Shown: positions 26,057-34,970 of the stretch, in pieces
Position numbering within the stretch: position 1 is the first letter of the stretch
Layout of the letters: each line of letters opens with the position of its first letter
Source: an uncultured Prevotella sp.
Lineage (GTDB): Bacteria; Bacteroidota; Bacteroidia; Bacteroidales; Bacteroidaceae
NCBI GenBank assembly: GCA_900315545.1
Contig: OMZM01000006.1
Span: forward strand, 1 to 64,000
Direction: 5' to 3'
DNA: 64,000 nucleotides
The notes under the pieces: model-generated
Told to the model about the DNA's origin: nothing
Seen by the model: the letters and a program-made list of their open reading frames with translations, nothing else
The model's database searches: none
Made by a program: the position numbers and the translations under genes

Positions 26057-28543
26057 ATGACAAAGAAGTTTTCAATACTGTTCTGCACACTCATGCTGCC
26101 ACTGTTGGCAATGGCGCAGGGTGTCGTAAAAGGCAAGATTCTCGATAAGGCAACAGATGAGCCGATGCCATACGTCAACGTCGTCGTAAACACAAGCGCC
26201 GACGGCAAATTCCTGAAAGGTGCCATCACCGACGAAGATGGCGCATTCATCGTCAGCGACATTGCCGACGGCAACTATCAGCTGGTGATTTCATACTTCG
26301 GATACAAGGAAGTGAAACGCGAATTCAGCATCAGCAGCGAAAAAAACACGCACAACTATTCCACCATATACCTGTCGGAAGACGTAAAGCAGCTTAGCGA
26401 AGTAACCGTCAAGGGACAGCGCTCAAGCGTCAAACTGGAAGTAGACCGCAAGTCGTTCGACGTCAGTCAGGACATCGCCAACGCCGGCGGAGCAGCATCC
26501 GACGTGCTCGAAAACATACCGTCAGTAGAGGTCGACAACGACGGAAACATATCGTTGAGAGGCAACAGCAGCGTGGAGGTATGGATAAACGGCAAGGCAA
26601 GCGGACTGACAAGCGACAACCGAGCACAGATTTTGCAGCAACTGCCTGCAGAAAGCATCGACCGCATAGAGGTCATCGACAACCCTTCGGCTAAATTTTC
26701 GGCAGAAGGCTCGGCGGGAATCATCAATATCGTACTGAAGAAAGACCGCAAGGCTGGCTACTACGGCTCAATACAGACAGGAGCAGACACACGCGGCGGA
26801 GCTAACGTCAGCGGCAACATAAACTACAACAGCTCGAAAATAGATACATATTTGAATATCGGCTACCGACACCGCGAAGGCAAGGGAGGAGCAATAAGCA
26901 ACCAACAGACATACGCGACACAGCAGTATCAGCGCTATAATGCCAACAGCCGAGACATCGGCAACAACCTGTTCACACGCGCAGGAATAACATGGCACGC
27001 CACAAGCAAGGACGACTTCACACTCTCGGGAATGATGATGCACGGCAAAAGAAACGACTGGAGCTCAACACTTTACCACTACGGAAACATCGCCGACAAC
27101 GAAGACTACATGCAGATGTACCGACGCACAAAGTCTGGAGGAGCCATGCACATGTATCATGGCGAACTGGGATACCGTCATGAGTTCAGCAGCACACACT
27201 TCATCGACATGCAGGTGGACTACAATCAGTGGAAGTCGGACAACGACAGCTACTATCGCGACTCGACAACGATAATGGCAGACAACACAAAGGCTTACAG
27301 CTATCAGTACCGACCCATGCACATCAACAACCATTCGTGGCAGGTTAAGGTCGACTACGAGAATGCCTTTACGCCAAAACTGAAACTGCAGACAGGTTAT
27401 CAGGGCAACTTCTCAAAGGAAAACACACCGCAGGAATCGTTTGCAGACAACTCATGGAACGGCGAAAATGCTACGGAAGACCAGGCATTCTACAACCGCT
27501 TCATATACAATCTCGACATACACGCACTCTACGCAACACTGACCGGAAACTTCGGCAAGTTCGGACTGATGGCTGGACTGCGTGGAGAATACTGGCGAGT
27601 GAACACCGAGAGCTACACATGGGAACAGGAACACGACGCCGGAAAGCGCGACACACCGTTCAAGAAAGACTATTTCGAACTCTTCCCAAGCGTGTTCATG
27701 TCATATCAGCTTACCCCCTCACAGCAACTTCAGGTCAACTACACGCGCCGACTGCGACGTCCGTGGGGAGGAGAACTAAACTCTTTCCGCAACACCCGCG
27801 ATGCCTTGATGGTAGAATTTGGCAATCCGCAACTGACACCGGAATTCTCTAACTCATTCTCGCTCAACTATCTGAAGACTTGGACAGAACATTCGCTGCT
27901 CGTAAGTGCATACTACCGCCCTACCACCGACGTCATACAGCGCATAAAATGGCAGACGGCAGACGGCATGATGTATCAAACGAACATGAACGTGGCTGAA
28001 AGCAACAGTTCCGGAGTTGAGATTGTACTGAAAAACAAGTTGTTCCGCAAACTCGACCTGACAACTACCGCAAACGCCTACTACTATCATCTCGACGGAT
28101 TTACATACAACGTGGAGGGACAAACAGTTACAGGCGAAAGCGACCACAACTTCACCTGGAACGCACGAATGCAGGCAAGCATGATGCTGCCATACGACAT
28201 TACCGTTCAGTTGACTGGCGACTATCGCGCCCGACAGGTAATAACGCAGGGATACAGGAAAGCCAACTACAGTGTCGACTTTGGCGCAAGAAAGAACTTT
28301 TTCAACAAAAAACTGACCGTAGCCATCAACTGCCGCGACATCTTCAACACTCGCAAGTGGCGCAATGTCGTGGAAACGGCAGACTTCTTCCGTTCGTCTG
28401 AGTTCTTCCGAAAGGGTCGCCGAGTGAACCTTACGCTGACATGGAACTTCGGAAACACTAAGAATAAGCGTCAGCGAAACGACTTCGAAGGCGGCGACGA
28501 CTTGCAGGACGGCAGCGGATACTCAAGCGGTATGGGAGAATAA
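26057..28543 (+). CDS. TonB-dependent receptor-like outer-membrane protein
   Basis: An 828-residue protein with a signal peptide (cleavage after MAQ). Residues 22-110 are a carboxypeptidase-regulatory-like domain (GKILDKATDEPMPYVNVVV). Residues 115-225 form the plug (LSEVTVKGQRSSVKL, then SDVLENIPSVEVDNDGNISLRG, INGKASGL, IEVIDNPSAKFSAEGSAGIINI). The rest is an outer-membrane barrel of the type found in receptors without a SusD partner. The typical TonB box is not obvious. No SusD gene follows; a GH18 gene does, 25 bp away, so the pair may deal with an amino-sugar polymer. That link is inference. Confidence 0.87.
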   Translation: MTKKFSILFCTLMLPLLAMAQGVVKGKILDKATDEPMPYVNVVVNTSADGKFLKGAITDEDGAFIVSDIADGNYQLVISYFGYKEVKREFSISSEKNTHNYSTIYLSEDVKQLSEVTVKGQRSSVKLEVDRKSFDVSQDIANAGGAASDVLENIPSVEVDNDGNISLRGNSSVEVWINGKASGLTSDNRAQILQQLPAESIDRIEVIDNPSAKFSAEGSAGIINIVLKKDRKAGYYGSIQTGADTRGGANVSGNINYNSSKIDTYLNIGYRHREGKGGAISNQQTYATQQYQRYNANSRDIGNNLFTRAGITWHATSKDDFTLSGMMMHGKRNDWSSTLYHYGNIADNEDYMQMYRRTKSGGAMHMYHGELGYRHEFSSTHFIDMQVDYNQWKSDNDSYYRDSTTIMADNTKAYSYQYRPMHINNHSWQVKVDYENAFTPKLKLQTGYQGNFSKENTPQESFADNSWNGENATEDQAFYNRFIYNLDIHALYATLTGNFGKFGLMAGLRGEYWRVNTESYTWEQEHDAGKRDTPFKKDYFELFPSVFMSYQLTPSQQLQVNYTRRLRRPWGGELNSFRNTRDALMVEFGNPQLTPEFSNSFSLNYLKTWTEHSLLVSAYYRPTTDVIQRIKWQTADGMMYQTNMNVAESNSSGVEIVLKNKLFRKLDLTTTANAYYYHLDGFTYNVEGQTVTGESDHNFTWNARMQASMMLPYDITVQLTGDYRARQVITQGYRKANYSVDFGARKNFFNKKLTVAINCRDIFNTRKWRNVVETADFFRSSEFFRKGRRVNLTLTWNFGNTKNKRQRNDFEGGDDLQDGSGYSSGMGE

Positions 28544-28568
28544 CATTATTAATAATATATACTACAAT

Positions 28569-29984
28569 ATGAGGCAAATCAGGAATATCATTATCATGGC
28601 TGTTGCGGCAATAGTTGCAATGCCTGTGCTGGCTGCCGGAAACAACGGCAAACAGTCTGAAAAAAAACAGAAAGTAGTGGCTGTAGACAACGACAAGGAC
28701 CAGCCGCAGAGAGAACGGATAGTAGTGGCTTATGTCTGCTCATGGACCAATGAGCGTCTGCCAGACCCCAATCTGATGACTCACATCAACTATGCTTTCG
28801 GCCATGTAAACAGCATTTTCAACGGCGTACGCATTCAGAATGAGCCGTTTTTGCGCAAGGTGGTGGCACTGAGAGAGCAAAATCCGAAACTGAAAATCAT
28901 GCTTTCGATAGGCGGATGGACATCGGGCAACTTCTCGGAGATGGCTGCCGACGCAAAATGCAGGATGAGTTTTGCAAAAGACTGCGGACGAATAGTTAAG
29001 GAATATGGTCTCGACGGCATCGACATCGACTGGGAATACCCTACCAGCAGCGAGTCCGGCATATCGTCATCGCCCGACGACACGAAGAACTTTACACTCC
29101 TTATGCGCGACTTGCGCAAGGTTTTGGGCAAGAAGAAACTGCTTACGGCAGCCACGATTGCCGACGGTCTGTATATCGACTTCCCCGAATGTATAAAGTA
29201 TATGGACTTTGTCAACATCATGGCATACGATGTTGCCAATCCGCCCAAGCACCACACTACCCTTTTCCGCTCGCCTCTGTCGGGCAGAATCACTGTCGAG
29301 GAGGCTGTCATTGCCCACATCCGCAACGGCGTTCCGCCAGAGAAGCTGACTCTGGGAATGCCTCTCTACGGACGCGGCGACCACTCTAACAAGATTTTAG
29401 ACCAGTATGTGAAGACGCGATACACCGACGGCAAGTATTCCGAGCGTTGGGACAGCATCGGTCAGGTGCCGTATCTCGTAGACGAAAATGGCGAACTGGT
29501 ATGGGGATTCGACGATACTCGCTCGCTCGCAGCGAAGTGTCAGTTTATCATCGACAGCAACCTGCTCGGCGGAATGTACTGGGAATGTACTGAAGACAAT
29601 GCCCAGCTCGACGAAATGCGCACCATACACGAGTCGCTTATGGTAAACAACAAGGGTACGGAGGCTAAGAAGCGCGTGCTCGTATTGTATGAAAAAGCCA
29701 ACGAAGAGATGGCTGTGAAGATGAACTATGCTGCTGACGAAGCCAGGAAAGCAGGCTGCGAGGTGGAAACAATGGCGCCGTCGGAGTTTACGGCAGACAA
29801 GAGTTTCGACCGCTACCACATCGTTGTGGCTTGCGAATGTGCCTTCGGCAAACTGCCAAAAGAGCAGCAGGAGTCGCTGAAGACATACGTTGACGAGATG
29901 AAGGGTCGCTATCTGCCGCTGATGAGGGGTATGGGAACAGAGAAGACCATTAAGGAAAGCATGCGTCAACTGCTGGCTTTATAG
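28569..29984 (+). CDS. Glycoside hydrolase family 18 protein
   Basis: A 471-residue secreted enzyme with signal peptide (MRQIRNIIIMAVAAIVAMPVLA). Residues 50-360 form the GH18 barrel: VVAYVCSWTN, KIMLSIGGWTSGNF, and the catalytic DGIDIDWEYP with Glu 156 as acid. MAYD and LGMPLYGRG also fit, and GGMYWECTED closes the barrel. All Asp residues of the DxxDxDxE motif are present, so activity on chitin-type or N-glycan GlcNAc bonds is likely. Residues 375-471 form an extra C-terminal alpha/beta region I do not recognise. It is likely in one operon with the receptor upstream. Confidence 0.9.
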   Translation: MRQIRNIIIMAVAAIVAMPVLAAGNNGKQSEKKQKVVAVDNDKDQPQRERIVVAYVCSWTNERLPDPNLMTHINYAFGHVNSIFNGVRIQNEPFLRKVVALREQNPKLKIMLSIGGWTSGNFSEMAADAKCRMSFAKDCGRIVKEYGLDGIDIDWEYPTSSESGISSSPDDTKNFTLLMRDLRKVLGKKKLLTAATIADGLYIDFPECIKYMDFVNIMAYDVANPPKHHTTLFRSPLSGRITVEEAVIAHIRNGVPPEKLTLGMPLYGRGDHSNKILDQYVKTRYTDGKYSERWDSIGQVPYLVDENGELVWGFDDTRSLAAKCQFIIDSNLLGGMYWECTEDNAQLDEMRTIHESLMVNNKGTEAKKRVLVLYEKANEEMAVKMNYAADEARKAGCEVETMAPSEFTADKSFDRYHIVVACECAFGKLPKEQQESLKTYVDEMKGRYLPLMRGMGTEKTIKESMRQLLAL

Positions 29985-30077
29985 AAGCGGAACGACAGAA
30001 AATGTTATACAAGGAATAACGTTTCCATATAAAAAACGGCAGGAACAAGCATATAAGAAATAACGTTTTCATAGATG

Positions 30078-30120
30078 AAAAGAGAGAAACGCGGACGTCT
30101 GTTCCAATGTTTCTCTCTTT
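30078..30120. terminator. Bidirectional terminator between GH18 and upp genes
   Basis: aaagagagaaac pairs with gtttctctcttt; the minus strand continues with TTTT. Confidence 0.7.
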
Positions 30121-30139
30121 GTTTATTTCCGTCTGACGG

Positions 30140-30796
30140 CTACAGTTTCTCTCCGAAACACAGGTCGCCGGCATCTCCGAAGCCCGGAACGATATACTTG
30201 TGCTCGTTCATTCCTTCGTCTATTGCCGCACACCACACTGTCGTGTCCTCGTCAACGTTATCACGCAGCATCTCCAGTCCCTCCGGCACGGCTATCACGC
30301 AGGCAATGTGCACCTTCTTGGGCTTGCCCGTTTTCAGCAGCGCCTCATAGCTTGCTACCATCGAGCCTCCCGTAGCAAGCATCGGGTCGACAATGATGAG
30401 CGTCTTGCCCTCGACACTTGGCGCAGCCATATATTCCGTATGTACGCCCACTTCCGTATGCTCGCGGTTGGTGTACATACGATAAGCCGAGACAAAAGCG
30501 TTCTCGGCATGGTCGAAAACATTGAGAAATCCCTGATGGAAGGGCAGTCCGGCGCGCAGCACCGTAGCCAGTACAATGTTCTGTTCGGGCATGTTTACCG
30601 TCGCGGTGCCAAGCGGTGTCTTGACATCCTGCTGCGTATAGTCCAGCGCCTTCGACATCTCGTAAGCCATAACCTCGCCTATGCGCACTATGTTGTTGCG
30701 GAAAAGCAGTCGGTTCTGCTGATATTCCATGTCGCGGACCTCAGCCATGAAGCGGTTGAGGACTGAGTTTTGTTCCGAAAGATTTACTATCTGCAT
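30140..30796 (-). CDS. upp: Uracil phosphoribosyltransferase
   Basis: A 218-residue salvage enzyme that makes UMP from uracil and PRPP. The PRPP loop LIIVDPMLATGGSM is intact, and the uracil-binding end IVPGFGDAGDLCFG is present. The N-terminal LSEQNSVLNRFMAEVRD and VLRAGLPFHQGFL segments also match the family. It is a single-gene unit divergent from pckA. A -7 box (TACATTTG on the minus strand, 30898-30891) lies about 95 bp before the start. Confidence 0.95.
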   Translation of the reverse strand: MQIVNLSEQNSVLNRFMAEVRDMEYQQNRLLFRNNIVRIGEVMAYEMSKALDYTQQDVKTPLGTATVNMPEQNIVLATVLRAGLPFHQGFLNVFDHAENAFVSAYRMYTNREHTEVGVHTEYMAAPSVEGKTLIIVDPMLATGGSMVASYEALLKTGKPKKVHIACVIAVPEGLEMLRDNVDEDTTVWCAAIDEGMNEHKYIVPGFGDAGDLCFGEKL

Positions 30797-30890
30797 ATAT
30801 TAAACTTTATTCCTTAATTTCCCTAAGCTACAGCCTGCATTTCCTCCGCGCCTCTGCGGATGAGACGATGCAAGCAATTCTATTTCGCTG

Positions 30891-30898
30891 CAAATGTA
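30891..30898 (-). promoter_or_regulatory. -7 box of upp
   Basis: TACATTTG on the minus strand; no clear -33 element. Confidence 0.4.
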
Positions 30899-30979
30899 AT
30901 AAAAATCATCAATAATCGCCTTTCTTTTTCCATAAAAATAAGACAGAGAGATGGAAAGATTAAATTTCTTTGTCTGAAA

Positions 30980-31011
30980 TTTGCTGTTTAAAAACCTTTT
31001 TCTTACTTTTG
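30980..31011 (+). promoter_or_regulatory. Promoter of pckA
   Basis: TTTG at 30980-30983 and TACTTTTG at 31004-31011, spacing 20 bp; a near-perfect Bacteroidetes promoter. Confidence 0.75.
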
Positions 31012-31063
31012 CTCCTTAAAATTAACTGAAACGATATAATTAAAACGCATAAAAAACAAAATC

Positions 31064-32677
31064 ATGGCTAAGTTTGACAAGAAAGTATTGGAGCAGTATG
31101 GCATCACAGGTGCTACGGAAGTGCTCTACAACCCTACCTACGAGGTGTTGTTCAACGAAGAGACGAAGGAAGGTCTGACTGGTTTCGACAAGGGACAGGA
31201 GACCGAGCTGGGTGCTATCAACGTAATGACGGGTGTCTATACCGGTCGCAGTCCTAAGGACAAATTCATCGTTGACGATGAAAATTCGCACGACACGGTA
31301 TGGTGGACAAGTGACGAATACAAGAACGACAACCACCGTGCTACGCCAGAGGCATGGAAAGCCGTTAAGGAACTGGCTAAGAAAGAGTTGTCGAACAAGA
31401 AGCTCTATGTTGTCGACGGCTTCTGCGGTGCCAACAAAGACACACGCATGAAGGTGCGCTTCATCATGGAAGTGGCATGGCAGGCACATTTCGTTACAAA
31501 CATGTTCATATGTCCTCAGACTGAGGAAGACTTCGAGCAGGAGCCCGACTTCATCGTCTACAACGCGTCGAAGGCTAAGGTTGAGAACTACAAGGAGCTT
31601 GGTCTGAACTCAGAGACAGCCGTTGTCTTCAACGTAACGAGCCGCGAGCAGGTCATCATCAACACTTGGTATGGCGGCGAAATGAAGAAAGGCATGTTCT
31701 CTATGATGAACTACTACCTGCCGCTGAAGGGCATTGCAGCCATGCACTGCTCGGCAAACTGCGACATGAACGGCGAGAACACAGCCATTTTCTTCGGACT
31801 TTCAGGCACAGGCAAGACCACGCTCTCTACCGACCCGAAGCGCAAACTCATCGGCGACGACGAGCACGGATGGGACGACAACGGCGTGTTCAACTTCGAA
31901 GGCGGATGCTATGCTAAGGTCATCAACCTCGACAAGGAGAGCGAGCCAGACATCTACAACGCCATACGACGCGATGCGCTGCTCGAAAACGTTACGGTAG
32001 ACAAGGACGGCAAGATAGACTTTGCCGACAAGAGCGTAACCGAGAACACCCGCGTAAGCTATCCTATCTATCACATAAAGAACATTCAGCGTCCTATATC
32101 TCACGCTCCGGCAGCAAAGCAGGTAATCTTCCTCAGTGCCGATGCCTTCGGCGTACTGCCTCCAGTGAGCATTCTCGATGCTGAGCAGACAAAATACTAC
32201 TTCCTCTCAGGCTTCACGGCAAAACTTGCAGGAACGGAGCGCGGCATCACAGAGCCTACTCCTACCTTCTCGGCATGCTTCGGACAGGCTTTCCTCGAGC
32301 TGCATCCGACAAAATATGCAGAGGAACTCGTTAAGCGCATGAAGCAGAGCGGTGCTAAGGCTTACCTCGTAAACACAGGCTGGAACGGCACTGGCAAGCG
32401 CATTTCCATAAAGGATACGCGCGGCATCATAGACGCTATTCTTAACCACTCGATAGACAGTGCGCCGACAAAGCAGATACCTTACTTCAACTTCACTGTT
32501 CCTACACAGCTCGAAGGCGTAGATCCGGCTATCTTAGACCCGCGCGACACATACGCTAACCCTGCCGAGTGGGAAGAGAAGGCTAAGGACCTGGCTGGCA
32601 GATTCATAAAGAATTTTGCAAAATACGAAGGCAACGAGGCTGGAAAGAAACTCGTAGAAGCCGGACCGAAGCTTTAA
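31064..32677 (+). CDS. pckA: Phosphoenolpyruvate carboxykinase (ATP)
   Basis: A 537-residue enzyme that interconverts oxaloacetate and PEP with ATP. It has [11 protein letters not shown], the PEPCK signature with [24 protein letters not shown] split over kinase-1a and -2 motifs (P-loop near residue 246), and [10 protein letters not shown] and [13 protein letters not shown] further on. Length is normal. In Bacteroidetes it mainly runs toward oxaloacetate during fermentation to succinate and propionate. The last 28 codons are present a second time at 33448-33534. No hairpin follows directly; the next hairpin is after the AT-rich lipoprotein gene. Confidence 0.97.
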   Translation: MAKFDKKVLEQYGITGATEVLYNPTYEVLFNEETKEGLTGFDKGQETELGAINVMTGVYTGRSPKDKFIVDDENSHDTVWWTSDEYKNDNHRATPEAWKAVKELAKKELSNKKLYVVDGFCGANKDTRMKVRFIMEVAWQAHFVTNMFICPQTEEDFEQEPDFIVYNASKAKVENYKELGLNSETAVVFNVTSREQVIINTWYGGEMKKGMFSMMNYYLPLKGIAAMHCSANCDMNGENTAIFFGLSGTGKTTLSTDPKRKLIGDDEHGWDDNGVFNFEGGCYAKVINLDKESEPDIYNAIRRDALLENVTVDKDGKIDFADKSVTENTRVSYPIYHIKNIQRPISHAPAAKQVIFLSADAFGVLPPVSILDAEQTKYYFLSGFTAKLAGTERGITEPTPTFSACFGQAFLELHPTKYAEELVKRMKQSGAKAYLVNTGWNGTGKRISIKDTRGIIDAILNHSIDSAPTKQIPYFNFTVPTQLEGVDPAILDPRDTYANPAEWEEKAKDLAGRFIKNFAKYEGNEAGKKLVEAGPKL

Positions 32678-32737
32678 TTTGGCAAGAAAAGAAAGAACAT
32701 GTTACTATCATATCATTAATGATAATATAATATAAAA

Positions 32738-33286
32738 ATGCGATTTTATGTAATAATATCATTGCTTTGTTGTTGTTTCTACTCATGCATATCCATAGAA
32801 GGTATTACAAGTGATTATGACAAACTGAACGAAGAGCAGAAAAGCAGGATAATAAAATACGATGGAAGTATTGAAGAGCTTTCTGTAGACGGTAATGTTT
32901 ATGTCATAAAGACTGGACAAGTCAGAGACTTTATATCAAATCATAATAACGTAATTATTTACGATTATACACCATGGTGTAAAGGCGACAACTGCGTGAG
33001 TCCTATAATGCTTGAAAAAATCTGCAACGACAATGGATTTAAACTATTATTAATCGCAGACTCATTTGTTGAAATATTTAAGACAAAAAGCCAACAAAGT
33101 CCCATGTTATTCATCGACTATGATGTGTATAATACAAAAAAAAGAAACAAATATATACGTTTATTTTTTGATGAATTAACGCAAACATCGGAAAAACAAC
33201 GAGGGTGTGGCATGTTCTATGTTTTCGAGAAAGGTACTTTTAAGGGAGCAAAAAACAATATTTCAGAAGTGTTCTCAGGTATCTAA
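32738..33286 (+). CDS. Putative lipoprotein with thioredoxin-like pattern
   Basis: A 182-residue AT-rich gene. The first residues form a lipoprotein signal (MRFYVIISLLCCCFYSC), so the mature protein probably starts at Cys 17. The middle reads IIYDYTPWCKGDNCVSP, a strand followed by CxxxxC, which recalls a thioredoxin-type fold with a non-standard active site. Later Cys and the predicted alternation of strands and helices fit but do not prove this. Lys, Asn and Ile codons in AT-rich form set it apart from pckA and the genes nearby. It sits between pckA and the second copy of the pckA 3' end, as if inserted. Function unknown. Confidence 0.65.
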   Translation: MRFYVIISLLCCCFYSCISIEGITSDYDKLNEEQKSRIIKYDGSIEELSVDGNVYVIKTGQVRDFISNHNNVIIYDYTPWCKGDNCVSPIMLEKICNDNGFKLLLIADSFVEIFKTKSQQSPMLFIDYDVYNTKKRNKYIRLFFDELTQTSEKQRGCGMFYVFEKGTFKGAKNNISEVFSGI

Positions 33287-33328
33287 TTACTTAAATAATT
33301 CACTTTTCATTATCAATGTGTATATGAG

Positions 33329-33379
33329 GAAAGAATTTGTGCAGGCTTACTAAGTATGTCCGCACAAATTCTTTCTTTT
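33329..33379 (+). terminator. Terminator after the lipoprotein gene
   Basis: gaaagaatttgtgc pairs perfectly with gcacaaattctttc around a 19-nt loop, followed by TTTT. Confidence 0.75.
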
Positions 33380-33447
33380 GTCTTTATCTACAGAATCATT
33401 CTATGTGATATCCACGCATGACAATGCTAAGACTTACCTCGCAAAAA

Positions 33448-33534
33448 ATGGCTGGCAGATTTATAAAGATTTTTGCAAAATACGAAGGCAACGAGGCTGG
33501 AAAGAAACTCGTAGAAGCCAGACCAAAGTTGTAG
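33448..33534 (+). pseudogene. Duplicated 3' end of pckA
   Basis: Positions 33449-33530 match the pckA end (32592-32673) with about five differences in 82 bp. The frame is kept: an ATG replaces a CTG and 28 codons follow to a TAG ([20 protein letters not shown] and on). Most changes are silent or mild. A 28-residue peptide with only the last PEPCK helix would have no enzymatic function. Dispersed repeat copy 4 begins about five bases after the stop. Confidence 0.85.
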
Positions 33535-33538
33535 ACTT

Positions 33539-33977
33539 ATAATCAAAATACCCTTCTGAATACTCGCGTATTTGCGCACTTGAAACATCTTGGGCTCAAA
33601 TATACGAGTATTTTGTGTGCATTTTTATTCATCTGACATACAGCACGTTAGCCCTAAACACAAGCCATGTGTGCAAGAAATATGAGTGTTAAAATTGTCA
33701 AAGAGCATGTTTGAGATTGTCAAACACACTGTTTGAGGAGGTCAGACATAGTGTTTTGGGGTGTCAGGCATTGTGTTTTGCAGGGCAAAACAAACGAAAT
33801 AGGCACCTCAAAGGTACTCTTTGACAATTTTAACAGTTGTTTCCCACTCGAAATTTCACATATTTTTGCACTTTCAAGGCATGTTCCGATTCTATTTTGC
33901 AACTTTTTCTCTGTCAAAAAAAAGTCACAAATCGCTTAAATTTTCCGCATCAAAAATTTTTGGCACACTTTTTGCTG
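33539..33977 (+). repeat. Dispersed intergenic repeat, copy 4
   Basis: The most diverged copy. ataatcaa at the left end and tactcgcg match the start block weakly. The core with arms at 33688-33705 and 33817-33834 is well kept, and ggcacactttttgctg at 33962-33977 matches the end block. The rest of the 918-bp gap before 34205 holds the terminator, the pckA duplicate and a promoter. Confidence 0.75.
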
Positions 33978-34121
33978 CGAAAACCACAAAATATGTTTCA
34001 TGCAATGCGATTATATATATTATCCTTCACTCGGATTGCGACCAGATAAGACTTACAACCTATATATTTGCAAAGTAAATCAAAAAAAACATTCACATAG
34101 TTAGATTTTTTAACAAGGGAA

Positions 34122-34154
34122 ATTGCAATTTGTCTTGCATATCTATTATCTTTG
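34122..34154 (+). promoter_or_regulatory. Promoter of the 34205 gene
   Basis: ATTG at 34122-34125 and TATCTTTG at 34147-34154, spacing 21 bp. Confidence 0.5.
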
Positions 34155-34204
34155 CAGAAAATATATCAATTATTACATTACTTTAATTATTTAATAATTC
34201 AACT

Positions 34205-34723
34205 ATGACAAAGATTAAGTTGTTATTTTTGTGCATGTTATGCACCACAAGTTTGCTTGCACAAGACTCGCAGACGTCTACAAGACTGTTAGACAAGTTT
34301 TTCATCGAAGGCAGCGTGTTGGGAACTGTCAAACAACATGACATCAAGACTTTTGGGCTGCAACTGAATGTCGGTTATGATGTATTGCCAAAGTTTCATG
34401 TGTTTGCCACATGTGAAGGAACAACATCGCTGCTGGACAAAGAAAATCTGAAAACCTATGCAGAGACTACCATTCTTGGCGGAGGCATTGGGTATAGCCT
34501 TTTCAGAGACCCCAAAGGCGGCATTGTCGACATAAGAGCAATGCTTGGCACAAGCATAGGCAATGTAGACTGGAAACAAACGACATACGGAATTGGCTTC
34601 CAGTGGAAAATTCTAAAAGGCGTATCGCCCATCTTGGGACTTGGCTACAGGCATGTTAATTCCCGCACATCGTCAATGCCTGACATGAATGTTGTCTATG
34701 GAACCATTGGCATTAGCCTATAA
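34205..34723 (+). CDS. Small outer-membrane beta-barrel protein
   Basis: A 172-residue protein with signal peptide (MTKIKLLFLCMLCTTSLLAQ). The mature part alternates polar and hydrophobic residues as in an eight-stranded barrel: KFFIEGSVLGTVKQ, FGLQLNVGYDVLPKFHVFA, ILGGGIGYSLF, VDIRAMLGTSIG, YGIGFQWKIL, LGLGYRHV and VVYGTIGISL, with the last strand at the very C-terminus. It resembles opacity/OmpA-N-type barrels. No partner is evident; it is a single-gene unit with its own promoter and terminator. Function unknown. Confidence 0.7.
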   Translation: MTKIKLLFLCMLCTTSLLAQDSQTSTRLLDKFFIEGSVLGTVKQHDIKTFGLQLNVGYDVLPKFHVFATCEGTTSLLDKENLKTYAETTILGGGIGYSLFRDPKGGIVDIRAMLGTSIGNVDWKQTTYGIGFQWKILKGVSPILGLGYRHVNSRTSSMPDMNVVYGTIGISL

Positions 34724-34772
34724 GTAAACACAAGTCATATCGTCTGACAGAATAGACGAAGGCAAATTTCAG

Positions 34773-34803
34773 TCTCACTCTCTCAAAGAGGGTGAGATTT
34801 TTT
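34773..34803 (+). terminator. Terminator after the 34205 gene
   Basis: tctcactctc pairs with gagggtgaga (one G-T), followed by six T. Confidence 0.8.
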
Positions 34804-34944
34804 ATCAGTACCAACGTGTATTCTATAAGAAATTTAAAGAACAAATATCTTCCCTAATGCCAAAAGAATGTAAAAAAAGTGCAAAGAATAATGAATTTAC
34901 ATAAGAAAAGACACAAAATGTCGGTGTAATTAGATAATTCTGCT

Positions 34945-34952
34945 TATCTTTG
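34945..34952 (+). promoter_or_regulatory. -7 box of the bamA operon
   Basis: TATCTTTG, 18 bp before the ATG at 34971. It is the only promoter-like site I see before the eight-gene run. Confidence 0.55.
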
Positions 34953-34970
34953 CAAACAAAAAGCATACAG

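Noticed and set aside
30013-30070. Repeated ggaataacgtttcc-like palindromes before the GH18/upp terminator
   Set aside because: There are only two short, imperfect copies in a gene-end region; they could be chance and no further copies were seen.
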